A DNA stretch of 64,000 bases, from contig JASANC010005440.1 of the NCBI GenBank assembly GCA_030248135.1, forward strand, positions 1-64,000, read 5' to 3'. The notes beneath the pieces were generated by a model. The model was not told the origin of the DNA and ran no database searches. It saw only the letters and a list, made by a program, of their open reading frames with translations. Numbering within the stretch: position 1 is the first letter of the stretch; each line of letters starts with the position of its first letter. This document shows positions 1-10,850 of this stretch, piece by piece. The stretch comes from Theristus sp. LFF4_11 (lineage: Eukaryota; Nematoda; Chromadorea; Monhysterida; Xyalidae). The translations under genes and the position numbers were made by a program.

Positions 1-103
1 GTTTTAATAACATGAAAAAAGACTATCTTTTGCTTTCAGTCAGAGATTTACAACTCAAAACAGGTGTTTTCTTTGATGAGCAACTGTTTCTATTTTTGGC
101 TTC

Positions 104-295
104 ATGAATACTCACTTAATAGCGCTATTGACAAGCAATGAAACACCAAACAGCGTCAAAAAGGAGATTTTCAAACACTGTACAAACACAGTTCTTACCG
201 ATATCAAGCAGTTGGCTCTACAGACCCTTATTAAAAAACAACAGCTCGTAAAGCAATACGCCGTGATTGTCAGACAATGTCAAAACTAGAAGGCA
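104..295 (+). pseudogene. Degenerate Polinton small accessory ORF
   Basis: A 61-codon ORF starting at the ATG at 104 is rich in Leu and Lys. It has a pattern (a run ending in KHC, then a leucine helix, then a KKQ-rich segment) that I recognise from the small basic ORF often found in Polinton/Maverick elements. The frame stops early, and weakly similar codons continue past the stop, so it looks broken. The assignment leans on the DNA polymerase B remains 0.7 kb away on the opposite strand. The function of the intact family is not established here. It could also be a chance ORF in AT-rich DNA. Confidence 0.4.
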
Positions 296-373
296 ATGAA
301 CTGAGAGCTTTTTTGCTGAATCGGCAGCGATTTAAAAGGTGTTTACCTCGGTTGCAACATTACGTTTCGAACG

Positions 374-590
374 ATGATGGTAATTGACCCAGAACATTAC
401 GAATGATTAACTAACGAATTGAAGATAACGGAAACAACAACAAAAGCGACAGCGAGTTGATAAAATAAAAAACACTCTAGTGCAGTTTCTGAAATTTTAG
501 ACAGCATTCAGCCAAGTCAGAAAAACACAGTTAAAATAATTTTAAATCATTTAATAAAAGTGCCTGAGTTTGGTTATGATTACTGTTAAT
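374..590 (+). pseudogene. Degenerate Polinton-type ORF (MVIDP start)
   Basis: A frame opening with MVIDPEHYE is cut by a stop codon. About 100 bases later a second segment (SEILDSIQPSQKNT, then an LNHL motif) matches the tail pattern of a Polinton/adintovirus accessory protein that begins M-V-x-x-D-P and ends with an ILxSIP-like motif. The two parts lie in the same order as in intact elements but are separated by stops. It is on the opposite strand to the polymerase remnant and converges with it. Recognition is from memory of the family, so confidence is modest. Confidence 0.35.
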
Positions 591-825
591 AGAAGCTAAC
601 TCATTTTTAAAGGTGATCGAATTAAATGCAGCAATTTAATAGACTTATTGGCCATAGTTTCAAAAAATAGAACAAGTAAACCAACAGAACACGTCACCTA
701 TTAAAATCTAATTGTGCGGTTTTAATGAATTTTTACTGCTGTTGTCAAAAAGTAGCCTTCCATTATTTGTCATTCAAGATGAAAACATTCGAAGCGCAAT
801 ACAGAAAAATAGAATGCAATAAAAT

Positions 826-3800
826 TCACACATTCAGATAACTTTCAGTTTCAATTAATTTGGGGGGAATCAACTTGCGCTTAATGTAATAACTGTGCAG
901 TGCTTTTTTGCGCAATTTGTAAGTTAAAGTGTGACCCTTTATTTGTTTGATTCCTGTTTCGGTGGTTTCGGGAGTTTCGTCGTTTCTATCAAACAGAGTG
1001 TCCATAAAAGTTGCATAGTTCAAGTGAGGCATATTGACCAAACTTCTGCGAATTCCTCGAGCAGCAACTTTGACATTTTGTAAATTGCCCTGTGAGTCCT
1101 GTCGACATACAATGTGTAGCTTGCTGCTGAGAAAAACTGCTTTATCTGCTGAGTACTCCTTGTGCCAAAGACCTGGTTGATAACGCATGTCATCTGTTAC
1201 GACAAAAAAATTTGGCTTTTCACGCTGAAATTCGCTTCGCATCGACGGTCTTACGGTTTCGTCCAAGCTGCTACCGGAAAGCTCAAAGGCTAAGTTGTCG
1301 GTATCTGTATAAAATTGTGCTGATGCTTCAACAGAGCTTTTGTTAGTCACAAACGGTAAATAAAGAGCACAGCACACTTATTACCTGAGTTTAAAATGGC
1401 GTAGTCACAATCGTCCAACCATCTCGGTAACAGCTCTCGAGCCATCTCAAGAATTTTCACTTTTGCAGCCCAAAGAATCTATAAGTTAAATATCGTGTCA
1501 AATCTCGGTTGAATCAATTATGTAGTAGCAAAACCAAATGTAACCTCCAGTCCGACTGTCACACAGTTTTTTTTCGAGTGATTGATCGCGGTCTGTAGCT
1601 GATCTCGAGTAACTCATCGTCTTGTTGAAAGCCATTAGCCGGCAAAATGTCGGTGAGTCGATTTAAATGAGCGTACTTGCTGTAAAACTCAGACCGCGTG
1701 CAGAGCTTTGTGGTTTTGAAAGCTTCACTCTTGATTAAAGAAGCTCCAAAAATCCCGGAATTCAATTTTAGCTTAGCGTTTTGCGCGTCCAGGTCTCTGT
1801 GTTCTTTTGCCGCAGCCGCACGCTCCAAACATCGGCTGTGCACGAAGTCATAAAACGGACGTGACGTATTAAACTGCCACACAGTTTTCACGCTTGCCTC
1901 ATAACCGAGGTGTAAAAGAAAGCGCACGTATGTCAACGACACAAAACCGTTTTCAAGAAAGAACGAGGTGACCAGTGTTTCTTTTTTTAGGCCTTTTTAT
2001 TTGATGCTTTCGAGCGTATTCTTTCATCTCAACCACGATGTCGTCGTCTTTTATCACAGCTCGTTTGAAAACAGCTAAAATTAGAGCACTCACACATTTT
2101 CCTCAAAAATTACACATTTTTAAGCTGAAAATTTATAAAACCTGGGAACTCGTCATGCAGGGGCCTCAAGTGAACTGGCAACCACAAGCTGACTATGGCA
2201 AAGCCCTGAACGTCTTTGTTTTCAATTGCTTCCAACATTTCAGCGTGAGTCATTGTTTCTTGTTTGATGATTGGCCCAATTTGCACCATACGCACCAAAT
2301 CTTGCACACGTTTTTCTTTCAGCTTTTCCGTCCACTCACAGCTCCACATGACCTAAAAAAACGCTGCGTTGTAAGATTTTCAGCACAAATTAGGCAAGCG
2401 TTGACAACCGATGAACCTTTAATTTAAAATTATTCCGACGTATTAACGTTTCTCGCTTGTCACTCTCCATTCTACGCTCCAAAACCGTGCGACCGTCAAA
2501 CTTCATTTTACCAGTTTGTTCGTTCAAATGAACACTGCACATGCCGTGGTTTGAAATTCTTGAGCAATCTGAGTTGAACGAGTTTTGTTTTTCTTGCTTT
2601 CTTCAATTGTAGCTTAAAAAGCTTCAAACAGAACCGTTGTATTCAAAAGCCCTTCGCTCGCCACCAGTGTCCACACAAAACCCATCCAGTCGCACATACT
2701 TGCCGGCTCCATCACGCCCGTTGAAAAACATGTAAAAAAGTGCGTTCGCCGTCATTTCCTGGTTAATTTGGAGTTTGTTATTTTTTGATAAATTACAATC
2801 GGCAGACTAAACTTTAAAAACACCTGCGTGTGTTATATAACTCGGAATCGTTGGGTCTGTGCGACATTCGTATTCCATCCATTTCAGACTTGCGTCGATT
2901 TTTGAGCATCCCAACAAAAACGGCCTGTTTCAATTTAAGGCTTAATTTAAATTTTCGTTTTAACTTAAGCAGCCAAATTGTCAAGGATACGCATTGGGGC
3001 ACTGGTGCATTATGTCTTGCTGCATGCACCAATCAGTAAATCCAGTTCAAAAACAACCAATCAGCAGACAGCATGTACTACAAACTAACCTAAAGTCGTC
3101 CTCTCTGTCCCTTTTAGCGAAAATCCCAGTGTGCATGTCTCCAGCGGCGCAAAAAGCATACAAACCTACAAGTGCCCAATAAAGACCATTCTATTTCTTT
3201 TAAAACAGTTGAATTTATTTTGAAACATTACTTGTCAAATCCCAGCACTCAATCGCTTTTGTCACTTTTGCCTCAGCACCGTAAACATGTTCTTTTATTC
3301 TCGTTTCTCCCACACTTGAAAACCGTTTGTATACCTAAAACAAGTTATTTAATAGAAAATTTTTAATGCAAGTGGTTTAGCTTAGAATACCTGAGAACTT
3401 CCACCGATCTTGTTGGCTTCGCACAGATCGCGAAACTCTCCACCGAATCGCATGATTCGCACATTCGTGTTTTGTGCAACACACTTTGCCCCCAAGTGAC
3501 TCATCATTGAAGTCAGAGTCACGAATCGTGTTAGATCGACAGTTTCTCTGAGGTGGAGTTGAACAAGACTGTCAACAGCGCGCACGAGTGGCCTCGCATC
3601 CTAAAAGTTGATTTTTTCCCAATCTAAACAATAAAAAACTGTTTTTAAATTTCGTAGTACCTGAGAAGCGTAATAACGCAGTACATCCAGCAACGTGGTC
3701 ATTCCTTTGGATTCCCAGTATTTTCTGAGCTGAACATATTTTTGAATGCCTGTTTGGGGTACCACTCGCATTCCAGTTGCTTCAAGAGACGAATCAACAT

Positions 3801-5744
3801 TTCCGTTGTAATGTGACAGCGCTTGTGCATAAACCTCATATTCATAATTCAACGAATTTGTGCCTTTCAAAGAATCTTGAAATTCTGAATACTCAGGGAG
3901 ACCTTTATCAAAGCTATGAATGTCTTTCAACGACGAGTACGGAAAATGCGTCTTGTAGTCATTCGCACTTGACCCGAATTTTTTCAAATAATCCGAATAA
4001 CTCATTTTCAGACCGCTGACAAGACAAATATCCAAAAACCTCAAGTTTTCCGAGCTAATCGACAAATAACGCGAATGCTTCTTCAACAATTTAACAGGCC
4101 CGTCTAAATTGTGCAGAACAGCCAAAAAACCTGAGTGGCGCCAAACATTTGAGTCGTAATTTGACCCGTGAAATGAATAAACCGGAAGTTCTGAGTAATA
4201 GCGCAACAACTCCTCTTCGGCTGTTTTAAGTTTCCAGAGCCAACCACGCTGATTCTGAATTTCGGCAAGCTGCTGTCGGTTGAATGAATGAAAACAACCA
4301 TGAATGTTTTTGCAAATAATGGTTTTTTGCCAACTTGCTTAGATCCAACAGTAGTGACACGCAGTCTTGCATCCAACTGAAATCGCCTTTAAATTGCGGG
4401 TGAAATAACGAAACAGCGTTCTCACCATTTTCTTTCGCTCTGATGTTATCTGAGACAACTAAAAAGCAAGCAACGTGCTTTTCACTGTAGTCGACACAAA
4501 CGCTATTTAGGTTCGCACTTTCGCATTGTGTCAGTTTTTGGAGGTATGACTCCGAATCTATCACCGCGTAACGATTTCGCATGCAGTTTTGCTCAATTTC
4601 ATTTGTGATGTCGATCCCACAGTGGCGGAGTCTGTCCCAGACAGTTAGAGAAGGTCTCCATGGGCCAGTAGCATTTATCATTCGTGGTCCGCTATTAGGC
4701 CTTCTGATACCAGTTTTTTGAAATTCAGCCTTTGCGTTGCAGACATTTTTGTGTTGACTCAAACTTTGCCTGTGCGACAGACGCTCAAAACAGTAGTTGC
4801 ATTCATTGATTTGAAAATATTTGTTTGCATTTTGAATCAGTTGAAATTGGTTGACTTTGCTGTTGTAAATGAATTTCACGATTCTTGCGGATGTAAAGAA
4901 TTTCACTTTCGTCAATAATTGTTTTGTATCTGAATCAAACAGCCACGCGCTAATTCCAAAAAATTCTGCAATGCTTGTGATTATTTCCGTGTCCTCGAAT
5001 GTCAACAGCCGACCAGGAAGTAATTGAGAGCATTCGTTCATTTTATTATCAATGAAATCCAGCATCAGTGAATCGCAATCGTCGACATTCAAAGTAGTGA
5101 ATTGAATAATGTCGTAGAATAGACAACAGAATAATGAAAGTATGGAACAATTACAATTTTTGCGGCGCCTCAATGCACGTTGAAATGATTTTACAGCCCT
5201 TTGTCGCACTAAAATAGAAAAAGAAACAATTTACATCAAAATCACTCAAACATGTTTTAAGTTAACGGCATTAAAATGCAGTAAAATTCAATTGTGGCCA
5301 ATATTGCTGTGGTGTTGGCGCTTGACTCAGCAATCCTTGAATGTATTTGCTGGATGAACTCGTGCTCCTGAAAAGATGCCAAACTGTCTCTAATACTGTT
5401 CTGCACCTCTTCAGGATGCACTGGATTCACGGAAAAAAAGTAAGGTGTTTCAGAAAGAGTTGTATTGGTCGAAGGATACATATAGTACAATTCCTCTCGT
5501 TCCGAATCGCGAACTATTAAGCCCGCTCGAATTTGAAATCTCAACATTCGAAAGCCAAACTTTTCAAAAATCGTTTCAAACATTTCAACAATTGTTTCAA
5601 ATGTCACTTGCTTATCCACAACTGGGAAAGTGTATCTCAAAAGCGCCTGATTCTTGCTAACTTTATGACGCTCAGTAAAAATAATGCTATTGTCCTGTAT
5701 AAAATTTAATAAATCATCACTATTTTCATTCAAGTCTGAGGTCA
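826..5744 (-). pseudogene. Polinton/Maverick protein-primed DNA polymerase B, decayed
   Basis: Collinear blocks on the minus strand follow the order of a Polinton PolB but change frame and contain stops. From the 5' end: an N-terminal domain (5744-5257, from an ATG after the GC-rich host exon); a block with a C2H2-like finger, CNYC then HKNVC (5209-4230); the exonuclease region with FHGSNYDSNVW (4209-3601); a block ending GGSSQVF, which fits the GGPS motif (3585-3382); a segment with RRAFEYNGS (about 2770-2640); a block at 2349-2110; motif B as KLKLNSGIFG (1942-1559); and motif C as YTDTDN (1377-826). In live copies the enzyme replicates the element by protein priming. Integrase, ATPase and capsid genes are not visible, so this is a fragment. 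The breaks argue for a dead copy. Some gaps could be introns, but stops inside conserved blocks make that unlikely throughout. Confidence 0.8.
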
Positions 5745-5751
5745 TTCCGTA

Positions 5752-6705
5752 GCCAAATTCACCTGCGCTCTTCTTCGGCGTCGGTTCATCGCCGCATGTC
5801 GCCGACGGCGCGCGTCGTTTGCGCGTCGTTTTCTGCTGGATCGACGCGTAGCTCTCCAACACGTCGGCGATGTCGACGCTTTCGCTGGTCGTCGCCGTCT
5901 CGCTGACGATTTCGTTGCACGCGCGGTAGAATCCATCCAACCTAAATACAATAGAATTTTTAGTTTTCATTCAAATGGAAAACGTTCTCAATTACGTTCT
6001 CATAGAAGTTGTTTGATGACAATACATCTCAGTCAAAAATTAAAATGAAGTCAAAATGAAAAAAAAAATTAAAATTAAAAAAACTCACCCGTCAGCAAAT
6101 TGCTTGCTGCTCAGCAGCTCGTAGATGTTGACGCCTTTGACGCCCAGAATGTCGACCACCAGCTTGGCGATCTTGTAGCTGAACACCACGTTCGCAGCGC
6201 CCAGCTTAGACGCCAGGTTGCGAAAGACAGCCTCGGGCGTCTTTTTCGCTGTCGTGGTGAGGGCAAGATCTCTTGTTTTCGAGCCGTCTGAATTGACGAG
6301 CTCGAAAACATTGGTGTTCAGATCGCCCGGCGTTGTGCCGATAGCGGTCGGTTGTTTTCTGTAAGCATAACTCTTTAAAATCTAAATGCCTCATCAAGAC
6401 AAACCTATATGCAAGTCTCTTGATAGAAATAAACAATGTCATACTTTATGACGTTCAACAATCTGCAGGCAGACTCTGAGCCATGTATAATCTGCCGGCG
6501 GAGTACATGCATTTCAGAATCTGATGGCATACTATATGACATTAAACAATCTGCCAATAGAATCTACGCCACAATAAACATACTTTGAGAACTTACTGTT
6601 TCAGCTCATTGGTCACTTTCGCTTGATCGCTTCATGCCACAAATCGAGATTGTCTGAATCGGCTTGCACGGAACCATCCAAATCCGACATGTCTGACGAA
6701 CTCAT
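5752..6705 (-). CDS. Unrecognised nuclear-type protein, 3 exons, 3' end unresolved
   Basis: I do not recognise this protein. Exons on the minus strand are 6705-6617 (ATG, MSSSDMSDLDGS), 6358-6089 and 5941 to about 5752. They join at phase 2 and phase 2 with good GT and AG borders (AA|GTGACC, TTACAG, GG|GTGAGT, TTTAG). The product starts acidic and Ser/Asp-rich, has a central alpha-helical segment (PEAVFRNLASKLG, then VDILGVKGVN), and ends Lys/Arg-rich (TRKRRAP, PTPKK), suggesting nuclear location. Exons are GC-rich like the host genes and unlike the AT-rich Polinton next to it. At 5752 a strong donor (GCAG|GTGAAT) marks the end of host-like sequence. However, the frame stays open without a stop into the polymerase remnant down to 5257. 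Either the gene continues beyond this point or it now reads into the transposon. It starts 0.9 kb after the stop of the PC4-like gene on the same strand. Confidence 0.5.
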
Positions 6706-7630
6706 TTTCAATTGCAATTAGTCGTGTTATAGTTATGACAGTCGAATGATTATTTTCAGCCAACTCTGCGTTCGGTTAATAATAGCACTGTCGCTTCGAC
6801 TTGAACTTGCACACCCCTAAAATTTTTTTTTGTTTTTTTTGTTTTTTTTTTCACAATACAAACAGAGAAAAAGTGTAAATTGCGCGGGGCGTGTACAAAT
6901 CAGCAGGCACAAATCAGTAATGAAACATTTTGCATACAACTTAATGACATAATGCACGTTCACAAAGTTTTAAATATTAAAAAAACACACATGAGGTTAC
7001 ATATATTGCGCATAAAAAGTTGCAAAAAGAAACCCTCCTCAGATGTGATTCAAGCAAACATGAATAAAGACAAAAAAATTCAAGCGACGGTCGAATAAAA
7101 TGTTGTACCAAAACGCAGCTAACATAATCGTACCACTAACATGTAAACATAAAACGACAGTCAAAAACGTGTCGCGAACAAGAGAGGTCTGAAACAACGC
7201 CCGTGTTGCAGTTCGAATGAATAAATACGGAAAATCCAAAAAAGCACAATCGTTGCACTGGCACTGAAACGCATGAGATGTAATGAGCGCATAAACACAT
7301 GAAATTCAAAGCTGTTATTGATGCTTTGATTATGCTTAGTTCTAAGGAGCAGAAACACAAAAAAATGAAATCTCTAAAAATTGAAGTATTTCGATGCGTA
7401 TGAGAATGAATTAACTGCGAATTAACAGACTGTTTCAACCGTGACATAAACAATTGCGGTGGATGCATTAATTAAAAACAGACCTTCATACGACCTGCTT
7501 ACATGAGTTTACACATTGAGAATAATGAAAATCCATTGAAATTAATTGAAAAAACCGTAAAAAAAGTAATAGTAAACACGTAAGTTTAAAAAAAAAGCCC
7601 GCAAACTTGTGCCCGCGTATCAGAGAGTTC

Positions 7631-8623
7631 TTAGCGGCCGTTCGACCATTTTCCGCGTTTCTGAAACGAGGAGGGGCCCTGGCCGGTCATCTGCGACGAG
7701 GCAGCGACTTTCTCGCGACGCAGTTTCTCCTTGTCCATGCCATCTTTAAAAGCATTATTGATGTCTGGGATCTTTGCCAACAGCGTCTGCCACTGACCGA
7801 CCGACAGCGTGTAGCTCGGTAATCTGTGGGGTTTGAAGGATCCTAACTTGGACCAAAACTGACAATTCTCAACACTTTAAAGTTTCAAAATTTAAATTTG
7901 CAAACTTCCAAACAATGACGACTATGCAAATGACCTGCCAACTAGCTAACGGGTCAAAATTAGCAAATTAGAAATGTCTTACTTCGGATTGCCATCCGCC
8001 TTGTATTTCAGGTTGCCGTCTTCGTCCAGATACGCCTTCACGCTTTTGAGCTTCAAATACGTCGGACGGTCGGAGAAGTTCCTGATAACAATTTCAGTTT
8101 CTGTTTTTGTCTTTGTCTTTCAAAGCTTTTCTCTTCTGAACACAGGTAAACCTGACGAAATGGTTTTACAGCACAAGCACTTCAATAGACCTTAAGTAGA
8201 CGCCCTTTAAAAATAAAAAAAAAGAAACATTTGGGGCAGAACACACCACTGCAGAGCGATCTGCTTTTCGGTGTCAATGATGACCGGATCGGTCTGAGTG
8301 TATTGCAGTTTTTCGGTTTCTTTCTTTGCTTTCAACGCCTCCTTGTAGACATCAATGCGACGCAGCTCGGAGGCTAAAGTATTTGAATGAACCAACGCAA
8401 AAATCTACCTAATATGTTAATTTCTAAACGTAGTTTTAAATGAATCACAATGTCTTATTACCACCTGATTCCAAAACCAATTTTCACCACTAAAACCCAA
8501 TAACACATTTTTCAAATGCTAACCTGCCAGCGTTTCAAACTCGCGCACACCTGGCACCACCTCATCGCCATCACACGACTGCTGGTCATCGTCATCGTCA
8601 ATAATAGCTTTCTGTTGCTGCTG
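7631..8623 (-). CDS. PC4/SUB1-like coactivator domain protein (5' end missing)
   Basis: Four minus-strand exons join cleanly: about 8623-8524, 8373-8247, 8081-7983 and 7823-7631 (TAA stop). The first visible exon has a glutamine run and an acidic stretch (IIDDDDD). The third and fourth give a segment with FSDRPTYLKLKSV, AYLDEDGNL, then LSVGQWQTLLAKIPDINNAF. This follows the PC4/SUB1 C-terminal fold: strands, then G-x-SL-x-x-QW-x-x-L, then a helix. PC4 domains bind single-stranded DNA and act as RNA polymerase II coactivators. The usual PGKKG loop is replaced by KADGNPKLPSY. The tail is basic. An initiator exon was not found upstream, where repeat DNA begins. The match is from pattern only, and a diverged unrelated fold is possible. 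Confidence 0.5.
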
Positions 8624-8889
8624 CTGTTGAAGAGTATGTAAAATTGTACTGGCGTAGGTACGATATTCTCGAATATATTCCGCATTTTTAGGGGGATCCC
8701 GCCCACAGGCGAAATTTCGGGCTCCGCCCATTATCCGGTTCAAAAACCATTTGAAACATCAACCGGTTCACAATCATTTCAAAAGATGACACGTTTATTC
8801 GGGAATACTGTAACTTGCGTTGAAATTGACTTCTGCAATAATCGTCTTTGTTTAGTAGGTTTGGTACACAAATTAACAGTCTATTGTTA

Positions 8890-9350
8890 ACTTTGACCTT
8901 TTTAAACAAGTTCATTATGGTTCTATTAGCACTCGTTTTGTTTAAACACCTTGTTAAACACGATCTTTTTACATAAGTTCATTAGGATTCGTTTAGAAAC
9001 CGGTTTGTTTGTACACTTGTTAAACTTGACCTTTTTAACAAGTTCATTGTGGTTCTACTAGCACTCATTTTGTTTGTACACCTTGTTAAACACGATCTTT
9101 TTACATAAGTTCATTAGGGTTCGTTTAGAAACCGGTTTGTTTGTACACTTGTTAAACTTGACCTTTTTAACAAGTTCATTGTGGTTCTACTAGCACTCAT
9201 TTTGTTTGTACACCTTGTTAAACACGATCTTTTTACATAAGTTCATTAGGGTTCGTTTAGAAAACGGTTTGTTTGTACACCTTTTTAAACTTGACCTTTT
9301 TAAACAAGTTCATTAGAGTTCTTTTAGCATCCGCTTTATTTGTACACCTT
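8890..9350. repeat. Tandem repeat, about 66-bp monomers in 132-bp dimers
   Basis: Seven monomers begin with AAGTTCATT at 8908, 8975, 9040, 9107, 9172, 9239 and 9306. Spacing alternates 67 and 65 bp. Two monomer types alternate: one with TACTAGCACTC and an ACGATCTTT tail, the other with CGTTTAGAAACCGG and a TTGACCTTT tail. The real unit is therefore a 132-bp dimer. No coding capacity is seen. Confidence 0.9.
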
Positions 9351-9990
9351 ATAACTAATCTATCGTTAAACTCTACCAGTATAGAGAATAAAACAACAAA
9401 AAGGCTTGATTACTTCATTACACCTTAAAACACCATTATAATTTGTTTGTTTGCATTTTACCCTTTGTGTCACCACACCACCACGCAAAGATCACACATA
9501 ACACCACTTCTTTGACGCAACAATCAATCGGTAATCTTTGTTGGACAAACAACTGAAAGTCAGAGTTGGGGACATTCAAAACAACGAATCCAGTTTACGC
9601 AACAACCACACAGGGGTAAAAAATGTCAAGAGCGATTTTTATGCGCGTTTTCAGACATATGCGTCCCCAAGTGCCCTTTCAGAAAAAGAAACGAGTGCCA
9701 TGTTTTCTTTTTATACAATCAGCTAAATACATATGTACACACGGTTGAAAACAGCACCTGACGGACAACACACTCTTGGCAATCTGAGGACACGTTTGAT
9801 TAAATCGTTTTATCGGCAATAGATTTTTGGCAAGAATAGAATACGTGTGCAAACGAAACCAGAACCCGCAAACAAGCAGTTCGAAAACAGAAACAGTCTA
9901 ACATGCATGTGATTTAGTCATGCAGTTGATGGAACAAGCACGGTGAAAACAAACCGTTTTATCGGTTATCCATTTAAAGAAATCTGTCTG
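9351..9990. other. Non-coding spacer
   Basis: AT-rich DNA between two tandem-repeat blocks. It has no credible exon on either strand. The only ORF of note (62 codons from 9538) resembles nothing I know and lacks codon bias. It lies where the 5' part of GCN1 would be expected if the gene were compact, and no GCN1-like sequence is seen. Confidence 0.6.
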
Positions 9991-10436
9991 AGGTGAAAAC
10001 GAAAAAGATCATCCATTTTGTGCAACAACGGGGTATGGGTGGAAACGAAAAGGGTCATCCAAATAAAGCAACAACGGGGTATGGGTGGAAACGAAAAAGA
10101 TCATCCATTTTGTGCAACAACGGGGTATGGGTGGAAACGAAAAAGATCATCCATTTTGTGCAACAACGGGGTATGGGTGGAAACGAAAAAGATCATCCAT
10201 TTTGTGCAACAACGGGGTATGGGTGGAAACGAAAAGGGTCATCCACATAAAGCAACAACGGGGTATGGGTGGAAACGAAAAAGATCATCCATTTTGTGCA
10301 ACAACGGGGTATGGGTGGAAACGAAAAGAGTCATCCATTTTGTGCAACAACGGGATATGGGTGGAAACGAAAAGGGTCATCCATTTTGTGCAACAACGGG
10401 ATATGGGTGGAAACGAAACCACAACCGGATTTTATC
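9990..10436. repeat. 46-bp minisatellite, 9 copies
   Basis: Units starting GCAACAACGGGGTATGGG begin at 10022 and recur every 46 bp to 10390, with a half unit before. Variants are confined to the AAAGGGTC/AAAAGATC part and ATCCAAATAAAG versus ATCCATTTTGT. Because 46 is one more than a multiple of three, each plus frame reads through the array. This yields overlapping 85-144-codon ORFs that are artefacts. Confidence 0.95.
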
Positions 10437-10439
10437 CAG

Positions 10440-10850
10440 TTGCTAACATGCGTGTGATCAAACAGCAACAACCCTTCTTTATCTGTGAAAAGCGAGCGGT
10501 AGAAAATTATGAGGGCTGAGGTCAACAAAAGCAAACACTCGCACGCACAGATCTCACTGTGAATATGCGACAGCACACGCCACACGCACAGATTGTGAAT
10601 ATGAGAGAGCACACGCCACACGCACAGCTTCACACAATTTCACGCTGAACAAACACCAATACACGCTTACTCAGAAAGGGTGTCACACGCAAATGTTTGC
10701 TTTTGGGCGGGAATTTGATTTGATCTGGAAGCAATTCAAAATCCATCCATTTAAGGCAATACTCTATACTACTACATCATCATGAACACAGAAATAATCC
10801 GTGACTCTGAACAAAACAACATACCGTAATTTTCTTGCGACACAATTCAG
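10440..10850. other. Spacer before first placed GCN1 exon
   Basis: This holds a short direct repeat at about 10555-10625 (ACACGCCACACGCACAG with GTGAATATG, twice) and AT-rich sequence ending in the acceptor CACAATTCAG at 10850. There is no start codon in frame with GCN1 before a stop, so this is intron or the edge of lost coding sequence rather than a first exon. Confidence 0.5.

Noticed and set aside
9993..10519. Overlapping 85-144-codon plus-strand ORFs
   Set aside because: They are the three frames of a 46-bp minisatellite with no stop in the unit.
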